NCBI GenBank assembly: GCA_965249455.1
Contig: OZ252236.1
Coordinates: 2,418,001 to 2,482,000 of the forward strand
Source of the DNA: Jiulongibacter sp024742395
GTDB lineage: Bacteria; Bacteroidota; Bacteroidia; Cytophagales; Spirosomataceae
Direction of reading: 5' to 3'
Length of the DNA stretch: 64,000 bases
Under the pieces are notes generated by a model. The model did not search any database and was not told where the DNA came from. It saw only the letters and a list, made by a program, of their open reading frames with translations. A program made the translations under genes and the position numbers. The stretch's first letter is position 1; each line of letters opens with the position of its first letter. This document shows, piece by piece, positions 36,762 through 46,266 of the stretch.

Positions 36762-37870
36762 TCGGCTAACTCTTTAAGATAAACAGTTCGGTTCTCTTCT
36801 GCTGAAATCATAGCCGCTTGCAGAATTTCCATAACCACCATATTATTCTCTAAGGCAGATAAATCAGAAGAGCTTTCATTTATTTCTCCTCTGACTACAG
36901 CTTTTAAATATCGAAAGGGATCATTGAAAGGCCTTGGTAACTCCGTAAGCTTTACTTTTTCAACTGGATTCTTCTCATGTGGTTTAATACCTATTTCATA
37001 TTTGTTGATAGGATTCAGGAAGCCATGCACTGTATAAACTTCCATGTCTTTTCTCCCAAAAGGCCAATTCCAGCTGGCCTGAATAATACTTTGCGAATGT
37101 GGGTAGTTCAGTATTATTGTAGCCTCGTCGTCTACTTCTGGATAAATATGTGGTTTGATTTGCTGAGTTACGGCTGTTACACTTATGGGTTTCTTACCTT
37201 CATGAAGCCATGTAGAAAGATTGGCCCCGTAACATCCAAAATCTATTAGGGCTCCGGCTCCATTATACTCCGGGTCAGTAAGCCAGGAGAGAAATTCCGA
37301 AGTAACACCAATTTCTTTTGGGCCTTGATGGCCGTCATGTACAACTATTTTTCTGATTTCACCATAATCTTTATTTTCTGATCTTAAAAGATCACTGACC
37401 TTATGATTGCTTGGATACCAGGTGGTCTCATAATTAGTAATGAGCTTAATGTTATTAGCTCTTGCCAACTTTTCCATTGCTCGGGCATCTGTAAGACTGA
37501 CAGCTAGAGGCTTTTCTACCATCACATGAATGCCTTTTGGAGCACATAATTGCACCACTTCTAAATGCTCTTTAATACTGTTATATGCACATACCGCTTC
37601 CGGACTTACCTCAGCAAGCAATTCAGACAAACTTGAGTAAACGATATTCATTGAAAAGCCATAACGTTTTGAATATCTTTCTGCCAAACTACGGTTTGCT
37701 TCTGCAATGCCAACTAACTCGTAAATCCCGGTATTAGCTTTGGCTAAAACCTCATTTACATGGTCATGAGTTAAACCAGCAACAGCAATCTTAAAAGGCT
37801 TATTCTGTGAATAGGCGAATTGAAAACTGAAGAATGTTATTAGTATTAGTAGAAGATTTCTATGTTTCAT
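36758..37870 (-). CDS. Gfo/Idh/MocA oxidoreductase with Sec signal
   Basis: 370 residues. The Sec-type signal (MKHRNLLLILITFFSFQFAYSQ) puts it outside the cytoplasm. The Rossmann part has PFKIAVAGLTHDH instead of the usual GxGxxG; the family EKP motif is in HVMVEKPLAV. The C-terminal part is the oxidoreductase alpha/beta domain. Probably acts on a sugar or cyclitol; the substrate is unknown. The start overlaps the GNAT stop by four bases (ATGA). Confidence 0.83.
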   Translation of the reverse strand: MKHRNLLLILITFFSFQFAYSQNKPFKIAVAGLTHDHVNEVLAKANTGIYELVGIAEANRSLAERYSKRYGFSMNIVYSSLSELLAEVSPEAVCAYNSIKEHLEVVQLCAPKGIHVMVEKPLAVSLTDARAMEKLARANNIKLITNYETTWYPSNHKVSDLLRSENKDYGEIRKIVVHDGHQGPKEIGVTSEFLSWLTDPEYNGAGALIDFGCYGANLSTWLHEGKKPISVTAVTQQIKPHIYPEVDDEATIILNYPHSQSIIQASWNWPFGRKDMEVYTVHGFLNPINKYEIGIKPHEKNPVEKVKLTELPRPFNDPFRYLKAVVRGEINESSSDLSALENNMVVMEILQAAMISAEENRTVYLKELAD

Positions 37871-38388
37871 TTTATTAATTCAGGGCGGGTATCCCATTGG
37901 ATTCTTTCCACTGAGACTTTGGCTCCATAAGGTGTTTTTTCAAAATACTCTTCCATGAATTTACCACCAAATCGATAATAAAATGCCTTTGACTTATAGT
38001 TTTCTGATAAAACTGTCAGAAACATGACCTGATCAGGTCGTTCAGATTTAACCCAATCATAAGATATCTGCAATAGCTTAAGCCCTATTCCTTGACCTTG
38101 ATAATCTTCATGTACATGTAAATTATCTAATAATGAACCATAACCCGAAGAATGATCTAAATAGGTGCAGGCAAAACCTACAATGCGTTCGTTTTGTGAG
38201 GCAATGATTACTTTCCTTTTTGGATCTACATTTGCTGCTCTGTTTTTCCAAACGGCTAAGCGATCCTTCAACAGATTATTATCTAAATATTCATCGGTGA
38301 ATATTCCTCGGTAAAATTTTGACCAACTTAGAGCATGCAGTTTTGCAATCTCATCAAAATCTTCAATTGTTGCAGCTCTGTAAGTCAT
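37867..38388 (-). CDS. GNAT-family N-acetyltransferase
   Basis: 173 residues. The acetyl-CoA site is clear in NLHVHEDYQGQGIGLKLLQ (the Q/R-x-x-G-x-G/A loop), with the fold starting at YRAATIEDFDEIAKLHALSW. The substrate cannot be inferred. It sits six bases from thrB and overlaps the Gfo/Idh gene, so it is likely in the same transcript as thrA-thrB, in the place where thrC is usually found. Confidence 0.86.
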   Translation of the reverse strand: MTYRAATIEDFDEIAKLHALSWSKFYRGIFTDEYLDNNLLKDRLAVWKNRAANVDPKRKVIIASQNERIVGFACTYLDHSSGYGSLLDNLHVHEDYQGQGIGLKLLQISYDWVKSERPDQVMFLTVLSENYKSKAFYYRFGGKFMEEYFEKTPYGAKVSVERIQWDTRPELIK

Positions 38389-38394
38389 CGTCTT

Positions 38395-39327
38395 TTAGTC
38401 AAGAATTTTCGGGCCGGTTTGATTAATCCCTGAAACAAAGAGATTAGTATGAATATCGGCACTTTCAAAAACCTCTTTCATGGTTTGCCCTACCAGATCA
38501 GCCATTTCTTTTCCTTTACTAAAAGCAAAGATAGATGGCCCGGCACCCGATATACTAGCACCAAGGGCACCGGTTTCAATGGCCGCCTTTTTTACTTCAT
38601 CAAAATATGGTATGAGTATGGCTCTATTGGGTTCAATTAAATGATCAGTCATAGAACGACCAATCAGCTCATAATTAGAAGTAAGTAAACCAGCCACCAT
38701 ACCAGCCACATTGCCTGTTTGAGCAATGATCTTATTGAGGATAGCCTCCTGACGAAGAATAATACGTGCATCTTTGGTGTTAACTTCCAGATCTGGATGT
38801 ACTATAGAGACATAAAGTTCTTCGGGTGTACTGATTTTAACAAAATCCAGAGGATTATAACTTCTGATAATGACAAAACCTCCTAAAAGAGATGGAGCTA
38901 CATTATCTGCATGAGCTGCTCCACAAGCTACTCGCTCTCCTTCCATGCTGAAGGGTAGAAGCTCGTCTACCTTCATGGGTGTGTTAAGGAGCTGATTAGC
39001 AGCAAAAACACCTGCAACCGCACTTGCAGAGCTACTTCCCAGTCCACTTCCCAAAGGCATTTTTTTATGGAGCTTGATATCAAAACCTTGCTTTATTTGA
39101 AGTTTTTCTAAATATCTAAGGATAGGTACTGAAACCGTATTTTTTTCTGGATTAAGCGTTAGTTTGCCTTCATCACCGGTAATTTCCTGAATCACAATTT
39201 TGTCATCAGATCGCAGGGATACAACCACCTCATCACCAGGATTATCAACGGCTAAACCGAAGATATCAAAACCGCAGGATACATTAGCTACAGTGGCTGG
39301 GGCAAAAATATTTATGCTTTCAGACAT
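38395..39327 (-). CDS. thrB: homoserine kinase ThrB
   Basis: 310 residues. GHMP kinase with the ATP loop PLGSGLGSSSASAVAG (about 90-105), an N-terminal INIFAPATVANVSCGFDIFG and a C-terminal GALGASISGAGPSIFAF. Phosphorylates homoserine in threonine synthesis. Four bases after thrA on the same strand. Confidence 0.95.
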   Translation of the reverse strand: MSESINIFAPATVANVSCGFDIFGLAVDNPGDEVVVSLRSDDKIVIQEITGDEGKLTLNPEKNTVSVPILRYLEKLQIKQGFDIKLHKKMPLGSGLGSSSASAVAGVFAANQLLNTPMKVDELLPFSMEGERVACGAAHADNVAPSLLGGFVIIRSYNPLDFVKISTPEELYVSIVHPDLEVNTKDARIILRQEAILNKIIAQTGNVAGMVAGLLTSNYELIGRSMTDHLIEPNRAILIPYFDEVKKAAIETGALGASISGAGPSIFAFSKGKEMADLVGQTMKEVFESADIHTNLFVSGINQTGPKILD

Positions 39328-39331
39328 CCTT

Positions 39332-41788
39332 TTAGTTTAAATATGAACTAAGGCTGATGATATCAGCAAAAACACCCATGGCGGTTACTTCAGCACCTGC
39401 TCCCGGCCCTTTTACTACCAGCGGATTGGTCTTGTACCTTTCAGTGGTGAAAGATATGATGTTTTCTGAACCGGCAAGGTTATAGAACGGATGTCCTTTG
39501 CCTATGGCTTCTAATCCTATGGAAGCTTTACCATTACTAAGTCTGGCAATATATCTTAAGACTTCGCCTCTTTCTTTCGCCTCATTAATCATTGTCTCAA
39601 ATCGACCATTATCTTTCTCCAGCTCAGTATAAAACTCCTCTACACTATTGGCATTCATACAATCTTCATTGAGTAAGTCTGTTATGCTTACATCTTCAGG
39701 TTCAATCTTCAACCCACACTCTCTTGACAAGATCAAAATCTTTCTTGCCACGTCCATACCGCTTAAGTCTTCTCTTGGGTCTGGTTCGGTGAAACCTTTT
39801 TCTTTTGCATCCTTAACTACATCCACAAAACTTACTCCGGCTTCAAAATTATTGAAGATATAGGCTAAGGTACCTGATAATACAGCCTCAATTTGATGAA
39901 TTTCATCACCGCTGTTTATAAGCCCCTGAAGTGTATTAATTATAGGAAGGCCGGCTCCTACATTTGTTTCATATAAAAACTGAACATTGTGTTGGTTGGC
40001 TATCTTCTGCAATAAATCATATTGTTCTTGTGTACTGGAATTAGCCACCTTATTAGGAGTAATGATAGAAATATTGCTCGATAAAATACCGGCATAATGC
40101 TGTACAATGTCCTTGTTAGCAGTAGAATCTACAAAAACAGTGTTCGCCAGGTTAAGTTGTTTTACATCACTTATGAATTCACTCAAATTAGCTTTTTCCG
40201 CACTTTCGAGTTCCTGCTGCCAATTATTCAAAGCAATGCCTTCTACATTGATCAGCATTCTACGGCTGTTTATGAGTCCTACTACTTTAATATTCAGATT
40301 TTTGTTGGCCTTTAAATAAGCAGCTTGCTTATTAATCTGGCTCAAAAGTGTTTTACCTATCAATCCGGTAGGGCCTACCAAGAAAAGATTTAATGTAAAG
40401 CCATCTACTTCGAAAAACCTTTCGTGAATAGCGTTTAAAGCCTTGCTGATATTCTTTTTGTCAATCACCACAGAAATGTTAAGTTCAGACGAGCCCTGAG
40501 AAATGCCAATGATATTGATACCATTTTGACCCAAAACTGAAAAGAGTTTACCAGAAGTACCCGAGCTTGACTTCATTCCTTCTCCCACTACAGCCAGAAT
40601 AGATAGGTGCTCCTGAACGATCACTTGATCTATGTCGCCTTCAGCAATTTCCTGACTAAAACCCTCTTCAAGTAAAGTCTTCACTTTGGCTCCATCGTGA
40701 GGATTAATTGCAAAGCAAATAGAATGCTCAGATGAAGCTTGAGAAATTAATATGACTGAAATATTATTATCGGCCAGTATTCCAAAGAGTTTAGCTGAAA
40801 CACCTGCTACGCCTATCATTCCATTGCCTTGCAAATTCACAAGACTTATGTCATCAATAGAAGAAATACCGGTAATAGAATAAGGAGTACTGCCACTTTC
40901 GCCAGATACCAATGTACCGGCATGTGTTGGGTTAAATGTATTTAAAATCTTAACCGGAATGTTATTCTTAAAGGCTGGCGTCAGGCTGGGAGGATAAATT
41001 ACCTTCGCTCCGAAATGCGATAATTCCATGGCCTCGGCATAGGATATTTCAGGAATGGTAAAGGCATTCTGTACTTTTCTAGGATCTGCCGTCATCATAC
41101 CATTTACGTCTGTCCATATTTCAATGACTTTGGCTTCCAGAGCAGCACCAAAAATTGACGCAGAATAATCGGAACCGCCTCTTCCTAAAGTGGTGGTAAC
41201 ATTCTCTGGATTTGAACCAATAAAACCTGTGATACAAAGAACCCCCTTTGACTCCGAGGCAATTCTCTTAATATTGGCATTGGTTTGTCCAAAATCTACA
41301 TTGGCATTATTGAATTGACTATCTGTCTTGATCACTTCTCTTGAATCAATAAAAGTAGCCTCAGTTTCTCTCGCAGTAAGCGTTGAAGATATAATGGTGG
41401 TAGAAAGTCTCTCGCCAAAACTTAAAAGAAGATCCATGGTTCTAGGAGAGATGTCACGAATCAGTGATATACCTCTAAGCAAATCTTCAATTTCGTTAAA
41501 AATAACTTTGACTTTAGCTATGAGACTGCTTTGCTGTTTTACACCAATGAGCCCTCTGATAGCATTAAAGTGCCTTTCTTCAACTGAATGAAGATGCTCG
41601 GCATATTCCTGATCACCTTTGGCGGCCATTTGACCAATCTCTATAAATCTATTGGTCACACCACCCATGGCTGAGAATATCACAGCCACTTCATGACCTT
41701 CATTTACATTGTTCTGGATGATCTCAATAACCTGATTGATACTGTCAACAGTACCAACGGATGTTCCGCCAAACTTTAAAACCTTCAT
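39332..41788 (-). CDS. thrA: bifunctional aspartokinase / homoserine dehydrogenase
   Basis: 818 residues, the length of E. coli ThrA. Residues 1-290 are aspartokinase (MKVLKFGGTSVG, TLGRGGSDYSAS). Two ACT-type regulatory segments follow at about 310-450. The C-terminal part from about 465 is homoserine dehydrogenase (FLVGPTGLIGKTLL; YETNVGAGLPIINTLQGL; VLSGTLAYIFNNF; FTEPDPREDLSG). Performs steps 1 and 3 from aspartate to threonine and methionine. A ~90-base leader precedes it; thrC is not in this window. Confidence 0.96.
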   Translation of the reverse strand: MKVLKFGGTSVGTVDSINQVIEIIQNNVNEGHEVAVIFSAMGGVTNRFIEIGQMAAKGDQEYAEHLHSVEERHFNAIRGLIGVKQQSSLIAKVKVIFNEIEDLLRGISLIRDISPRTMDLLLSFGERLSTTIISSTLTARETEATFIDSREVIKTDSQFNNANVDFGQTNANIKRIASESKGVLCITGFIGSNPENVTTTLGRGGSDYSASIFGAALEAKVIEIWTDVNGMMTADPRKVQNAFTIPEISYAEAMELSHFGAKVIYPPSLTPAFKNNIPVKILNTFNPTHAGTLVSGESGSTPYSITGISSIDDISLVNLQGNGMIGVAGVSAKLFGILADNNISVILISQASSEHSICFAINPHDGAKVKTLLEEGFSQEIAEGDIDQVIVQEHLSILAVVGEGMKSSSGTSGKLFSVLGQNGINIIGISQGSSELNISVVIDKKNISKALNAIHERFFEVDGFTLNLFLVGPTGLIGKTLLSQINKQAAYLKANKNLNIKVVGLINSRRMLINVEGIALNNWQQELESAEKANLSEFISDVKQLNLANTVFVDSTANKDIVQHYAGILSSNISIITPNKVANSSTQEQYDLLQKIANQHNVQFLYETNVGAGLPIINTLQGLINSGDEIHQIEAVLSGTLAYIFNNFEAGVSFVDVVKDAKEKGFTEPDPREDLSGMDVARKILILSRECGLKIEPEDVSITDLLNEDCMNANSVEEFYTELEKDNGRFETMINEAKERGEVLRYIARLSNGKASIGLEAIGKGHPFYNLAGSENIISFTTERYKTNPLVVKGPGAGAEVTAMGVFADIISLSSYLN

Positions 41789-41887
41789 TCTGAGTAATTA
41801 GATATTGAATTGTGGTTCTAAGAACCGTGCCAAAAACTGATATATAACAGGAAGCGTGCCCCCTCATGCTAAACGGGTGCAAATATA
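41789..41887 (-). promoter_or_regulatory. promoter and leader of the thrA-thrB operon
   Basis: On the minus strand TATATTTG (41887-41880) is a clean TAnnTTTG -7 box, putting the transcript start about 87 bases before the thrA ATG. The leader contains a symmetric GGTTC-TAA-GAACC (41814-41826) and GTGCC-like repeats. A short out-of-frame peptide starting at an ATG in the leader includes several Thr and Ile codons (T-V-L-R-T-T-I). Attenuation by threonine/isoleucine supply is possible but unproven. Confidence 0.45.
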
Positions 41888-41958
41888 GGAATTATAGCTT
41901 GTGGCATTTGCTTGTTTCTTAGAATAATAGTGAGGACTTTCAATCATAAAAGGCGAAT

Positions 41959-41989
41959 TTGTTTAATTGAGTAACTAATTCGATATTTG
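41959..41989 (+). promoter_or_regulatory. putative promoter of the ArsR-family gene
   Basis: TTG (41959-41961), then 20 bases, then GATATTTG (41982-41989), close to the Bacteroidota TTG-N17-23-TAnnTTTG consensus. The ATG follows at 42015. Confidence 0.45.
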
Positions 41990-42014
41990 CCAAACTAATT
42001 AATGCTTTCCTAAA

Positions 42015-42320
42015 ATGATAACTACAACATTCAAAGCCTTGAATGACGAGACAAGGCGTTCTATTCTAGAACTTCTGAAAACCGGCGAAAAATCTGCCGG
42101 AGATATTGCAAACGAGTTTGATATATCAAAACCCAGTATTTCGCATCATCTTGATTTGCTCAAACAAGCAGGTCTTATTGAAGCAAAGAAAAGTGGCCAA
42201 TTCATTTATTATTCTCTTCAAACCAGATCTTTAGAAGAGGTTTTCAAATGGTTTGTGCAGTTTAAACCTGAAGAGGCCAGACATTTAAGCAAACCTAAGT
42301 ATCGCTTAGAATACGCTTAA
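42015..42320 (+). CDS. ArsR-family (SdpR-like) autorepressor
   Basis: 101 residues, a winged helix: FKALNDETRRSILELLKTGEKSAGDIA, then FDISKPSISHHLDLLKQAGLI and the wing AKKSGQFIYYSL. The metal-binding ELCVC motif is missing, so this is the SdpR-like, non-metal branch. In such systems the regulator usually controls a neighbouring membrane gene; none sits beside it here. Its stop abuts the convergent aminotransferase. Confidence 0.9.
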   Translation: MITTTFKALNDETRRSILELLKTGEKSAGDIANEFDISKPSISHHLDLLKQAGLIEAKKSGQFIYYSLQTRSLEEVFKWFVQFKPEEARHLSKPKYRLEYA

Positions 42321-43556
42321 TCACACATATTTTTCTGTGACACTTAAAAATCTCTCAATTTCAGCTTTTGAGTTGTAAATATGGGTCGAGATTCTAATGG
42401 CATCTAGATGACTTTCAGGAACCTGACGAATTCTGAAGCCTTCTGAACTTACATTTTTGGCAAAAGTCTTGTAATCTTTGAATTTTGGTTTGAAAGTGAC
42501 CATGCATATTCTTGATTCTTCTTCTTTTGGGCTTAGAATTTCAAGATGACTCTTCATTTCTGCCAGGCCTGCATAAAGATGATTAGATAATTCTCTAATT
42601 CTGGCTTCTACTTTTGGTTTGCCTATCTTTTCATGGAATTCTGCAGAAACTGCACCACCATGAAATAAGGGTGTACTCTGAGAACCATAATCAAAACGAT
42701 GGGCCGTTGGGTTATACGCCCTTATCTCCGGTGGATTAGAATAAAGGTCCCAACCATTGTCAGAATAAGCACCTACCTGATAGGCTTGAATGTTAGGCAA
42801 ATGTTTCTCGTTGATATATAAATACCCGGCTCCGTTGGGTCCAAGCATCCATTTATGGCAACTGGTAGCATAACTATCTATTCCCAATTCTTTTACATCA
42901 AGATCAAAGGTGCCAGAGCCATGTGCACCATCAATGGCAGTGAAGATTCCGTGTTTCCTGGCTTCTGTAGCTATCTCCTTAATAGGAAAGACCAGACCTG
43001 TGGTACAGGTAATATGCGGTATGGCTATAACTTTGGTTCTGGGTGTAATTAACTTTTTTATTCGTTCAATGTTTCCATCTGCAGTAGGGGCTGGTTCAAA
43101 GGTGACCAATTTTAATCCGTGTAATTTGGCTCTGTTAAGCCATGGTAAGGCATTGCCCACATGCTCATGGAGACTAATGATAACTTCATCTCCTTGTTTT
43201 AGATTTAACCCCCAACAAATAATGTTAATACCTTCTGTAGTATTATGTGTCAGGCTTATTTCTTCTTTTTTTGCTCCAATAAAGTGAGCAAGGGTTGCTC
43301 TGGATTCGTCGGTATGACCATACTCGCCAGAAGTGTTACACATATCAAGCGATTTTTTTACGGCCTCAACAACGGCAGTAGGCGAGGGGCCAAAAGTTCC
43401 GTTATTCAAATAAGCTCTGTTAGTGGTAAGAGGAAACTCCTTTCTTAATTCCTCCCAAAAATCTTCTCCATTTAGTTTAACTTGTTTTGCCAGGGCTTGG
43501 CTTGCTAATGCACTTAGGCCAAGCTGCCCAATAAACGCTCTTCTGTTTGTTTTCAT
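42321..43556 (-). CDS. class V aminotransferase, Tat-exported (isopenicillin-N-epimerase-like)
   Basis: 411 residues from the ATG at 43556 (a TTG three codons earlier is less likely). The N terminus NRRAFIGQLGLSALASQALA looks like a Tat signal with the twin Arg. PLP fold type I: HNTTEGINIICWGL, the Asp/His site AIDGAHGSGTFDLD, and the Schiff-base Lys in TSCHKWMLGPNGAGYL. Relatives are selenocysteine lyases, kynureninases and isopenicillin-N-epimerase-like enzymes; the substrate is unknown. Confidence 0.85.
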   Translation of the reverse strand: MKTNRRAFIGQLGLSALASQALAKQVKLNGEDFWEELRKEFPLTTNRAYLNNGTFGPSPTAVVEAVKKSLDMCNTSGEYGHTDESRATLAHFIGAKKEEISLTHNTTEGINIICWGLNLKQGDEVIISLHEHVGNALPWLNRAKLHGLKLVTFEPAPTADGNIERIKKLITPRTKVIAIPHITCTTGLVFPIKEIATEARKHGIFTAIDGAHGSGTFDLDVKELGIDSYATSCHKWMLGPNGAGYLYINEKHLPNIQAYQVGAYSDNGWDLYSNPPEIRAYNPTAHRFDYGSQSTPLFHGGAVSAEFHEKIGKPKVEARIRELSNHLYAGLAEMKSHLEILSPKEEESRICMVTFKPKFKDYKTFAKNVSSEGFRIRQVPESHLDAIRISTHIYNSKAEIERFLSVTEKYV

Positions 43557-43662
43557 GGGAAACAATATATTGCCGGAAGAAGAGAATACGAAAGCATGTT
43601 CTTTAAATTAATGTGTTTTCTAAATGCAGTGCAATAAGATGTGCGTACGGTACAGCAATTCT

Positions 43663-46218
43663 TTAAAATGGATAACCTATCCCCAAATTGAAATTTAAGC
43701 GGTAAGGGTTGCTTACTGTGGTGCCTTCATCATTGACAAATGTCTTTTTAAACTTAAATTCATCCAGTACAAATCTATCTCCGGGATCTCTGGACGGATC
43801 CATGACCTTAATTCCCCAATCAAAGCGGAACTGGAAATAGGATAAATCATAGCGAAGACCAAAACCCGTTCCTACGGCAAACTCTTTGTAAAACCTAGCA
43901 AAGTCAAAATTCGCTTTGTCCTTTTTTGCCTCGGTATCTATTTGATACCATTTCCAGATATTTCCTACATCAATAAAGCCAGCCAATTGTATGTCGCCAA
44001 AGAAACGGGCTACTTTCTTTCTAATTTCTATACTTCCTTCAAGTAAAATATCTCCCGTTTGAGGGATAACATTACCTGAAGCCGTATCTGGCAAGGCAGA
44101 TCCTACTCCTAATGCTCGGGGAGACCATGCTCTTACCGAGTTGCTGCCGCCTGCAAAGAAGTTTTTTTCATAAGGCAGTGACTTGTTTCCGTAAGGATTA
44201 GCCACCCCTACATTTATGCGGTAAGCCAAACTACTGGATGGGGCAAGGTTGACATACTTTCGGTAATCTACATTGACCTTTACAAATCTGAAGTATTTCC
44301 TGACTGTGTCTGGGGAGTTGTTATCCGTTCGTAAAGGAAAGATTTTCTCAATAAACCCTATTTGATCTTTATTCTGTGAAAAGTTAAGCAAGGTGCCACC
44401 TGACTCTACGAAAATTCGTAAAAACTGTGAGCTGCTATAGGGGTCCTGGAGGTTTTGATCATTGTATACATAAGAAGCATTCAGACTACTAACAAACTGC
44501 GGATCAAAAGTGGTCTTAATATTATTTCCTAAAGCTTGCTGTTCTACCAGTTTGTTGTAAAAATCAAGACCTGCCTCATCATTTAAATTGTAATTGGTGT
44601 TGACGAGGTTGGCATCAAGCAAGGATAAAAACACAGTACTGTATTGATCTGGCTGCCATCTGTAATTGCTGTTAAGTCTGAAGTTAAGTCTATTGCCCCA
44701 GTATGGCTCAGAATAGTTAAAGCCTGTACCGAACTGGCTTCTGGGGTTTTTGAGTTTTAACTTATCAATGTCTTTGCCAAAAATGCTAATGCTTGGGTAA
44801 GTTACGCTGATATTTGAACCCATTTCCCAGCTACCTCTTACATCTGTAGTACCCAAAGGTGAGGGTTGTCCTTCTCTGAAAAGCCTGCCTGAGGCCTCTA
44901 AAAGCTCCAGTCTTTTGGTAATGTTTCTTGCTGTAAGTGTGACAGGTATACCAAAACCCAGAAAGCTGGAGCCACTATTGTAGACGTGATTTAGACCCGG
45001 ACCGGTACTGAAAGAATATTTAGGTAATTGCGGAGCAAAGTACTCTAGACTAATATTTTCTTCATCTAAGGGATATAACTGTGAACTGGCAAAGGCAAAT
45101 TGATTTAGAAGGCCTATTTGTCTTTGAGTTTCTGAAATAGTATTGACGTTATACAATTGTCCGGGACGAGAAATAACTTTTTTGTCCAGAAGCTTTTCGT
45201 TTAAGCTTTGGTTTAAGGTGATATATTTAACACCGTTTACTAATAAAGTGTCAGCCTCAGTGGTTGCAGAGCTACTGTAAGGGTCAAAACCCTTAAATAC
45301 CACATCATTTATTTTATACCTTTTGTGCTCATTTTGATTGGGAGGATTGGCCACTGTAAATCGTAAGTTTCCTCTTTTCTTTTCCTGAAACTCCTCGAGG
45401 CTGTAATTACTGTTAAACGCCTCATGAGTAATGTATTGGCTCAAAAATCCGTAATAGCCATTTTCTTTGGCCAGTTGTTCTAATCTGGCTTTTTCTGCCC
45501 GTACTTTGTTAATATCGAAAAGATCGCCGTTTTTGACTGCTCTATCGTTTATATGTTCGTTAAACAAACTGTCTAATCTGGGGTCTGCCACTTCATAAAA
45601 AACGGTATCAATTCGATAGCCGATTCCTTCCTGAATTGAATAAGTAACTTTATACTTTTCAGAAGTAAGCATGGGCTCAATTTGATGCTCGACAGATGCA
45701 TCACGATAGCCAATATCTTTTAAATATCGCTCCAGTCTAGCCGAAGTTTCTACCATATCTTCATTGCTAATTACCGTTTGAGGTTCACCAATGTTTCGCC
45801 ATAGCCAGCCGTTTTGTGAAGCAATATTTTCTTCAATTCGTCCTACCTTCCTCCTCAATCTTTGTTTAACTCTTTCTATGTTTGGCTGATTAGTGTATTC
45901 CGTAGGATATGTAGATAATTTGGCCTGAAACTTTTCTAATTTCCTCTTTTGCTCCAAGGGATCATATTGGTTAAGACCAAAATTGTAAAACCAAACTCTT
46001 GGGGTAAACTGAACCCAGGGAAGGTTGAGGGGTTTGCTATTGGGCTTTTGGTCTAAGGGAATAACGTCTTCTAAAGTCTCACTGTATACTTCAGTATTGC
46101 CACTGAAAGTCTGCTCGCCTAGCAAATACTCCCCTTCTTTTAGCTGAAGTTCATGGCTGCATGAAATTGCTATTAGAGAAATCAATAACAGCAATATGTA
46201 TTTAAAGATTGTTTTCAA
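43663..46218 (-). CDS. TamL-like lipidated BamA/TamA-family outer membrane protein
   Basis: 851 residues. The N terminus is a lipoprotein signal, with lipobox LIAISC and Cys20. Two or three POTRA-like segments follow to about residue 400. The C-terminal part is the 16-strand D15/BamA barrel with FFAGGSNSVRAWSPRALG (the conserved RxxG loop region) and ends with an aromatic residue (IGYPF). Lipidated TamA homologues (TamL) are known in Bacteroidota and work with TamB in outer-membrane assembly. The start is a TTG at 46218; no ATG precedes the signal. Divergent from the RNA methylase gene by ~50 bp. Confidence 0.87.
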   Translation of the reverse strand: MKTIFKYILLLLISLIAISCSHELQLKEGEYLLGEQTFSGNTEVYSETLEDVIPLDQKPNSKPLNLPWVQFTPRVWFYNFGLNQYDPLEQKRKLEKFQAKLSTYPTEYTNQPNIERVKQRLRRKVGRIEENIASQNGWLWRNIGEPQTVISNEDMVETSARLERYLKDIGYRDASVEHQIEPMLTSEKYKVTYSIQEGIGYRIDTVFYEVADPRLDSLFNEHINDRAVKNGDLFDINKVRAEKARLEQLAKENGYYGFLSQYITHEAFNSNYSLEEFQEKKRGNLRFTVANPPNQNEHKRYKINDVVFKGFDPYSSSATTEADTLLVNGVKYITLNQSLNEKLLDKKVISRPGQLYNVNTISETQRQIGLLNQFAFASSQLYPLDEENISLEYFAPQLPKYSFSTGPGLNHVYNSGSSFLGFGIPVTLTARNITKRLELLEASGRLFREGQPSPLGTTDVRGSWEMGSNISVTYPSISIFGKDIDKLKLKNPRSQFGTGFNYSEPYWGNRLNFRLNSNYRWQPDQYSTVFLSLLDANLVNTNYNLNDEAGLDFYNKLVEQQALGNNIKTTFDPQFVSSLNASYVYNDQNLQDPYSSSQFLRIFVESGGTLLNFSQNKDQIGFIEKIFPLRTDNNSPDTVRKYFRFVKVNVDYRKYVNLAPSSSLAYRINVGVANPYGNKSLPYEKNFFAGGSNSVRAWSPRALGVGSALPDTASGNVIPQTGDILLEGSIEIRKKVARFFGDIQLAGFIDVGNIWKWYQIDTEAKKDKANFDFARFYKEFAVGTGFGLRYDLSYFQFRFDWGIKVMDPSRDPGDRFVLDEFKFKKTFVNDEGTTVSNPYRLNFNLGIGYPF

Positions 46219-46266
46219 TACCTTCGGGAACCGATTGAGAAGCTTTTAAAATATTTGAACGTTAGA

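Noticed and set aside
41789..41887. SAM or other known riboswitch before thrA
   Set aside because: I could not fit any riboswitch consensus I remember; left as an undefined leader.
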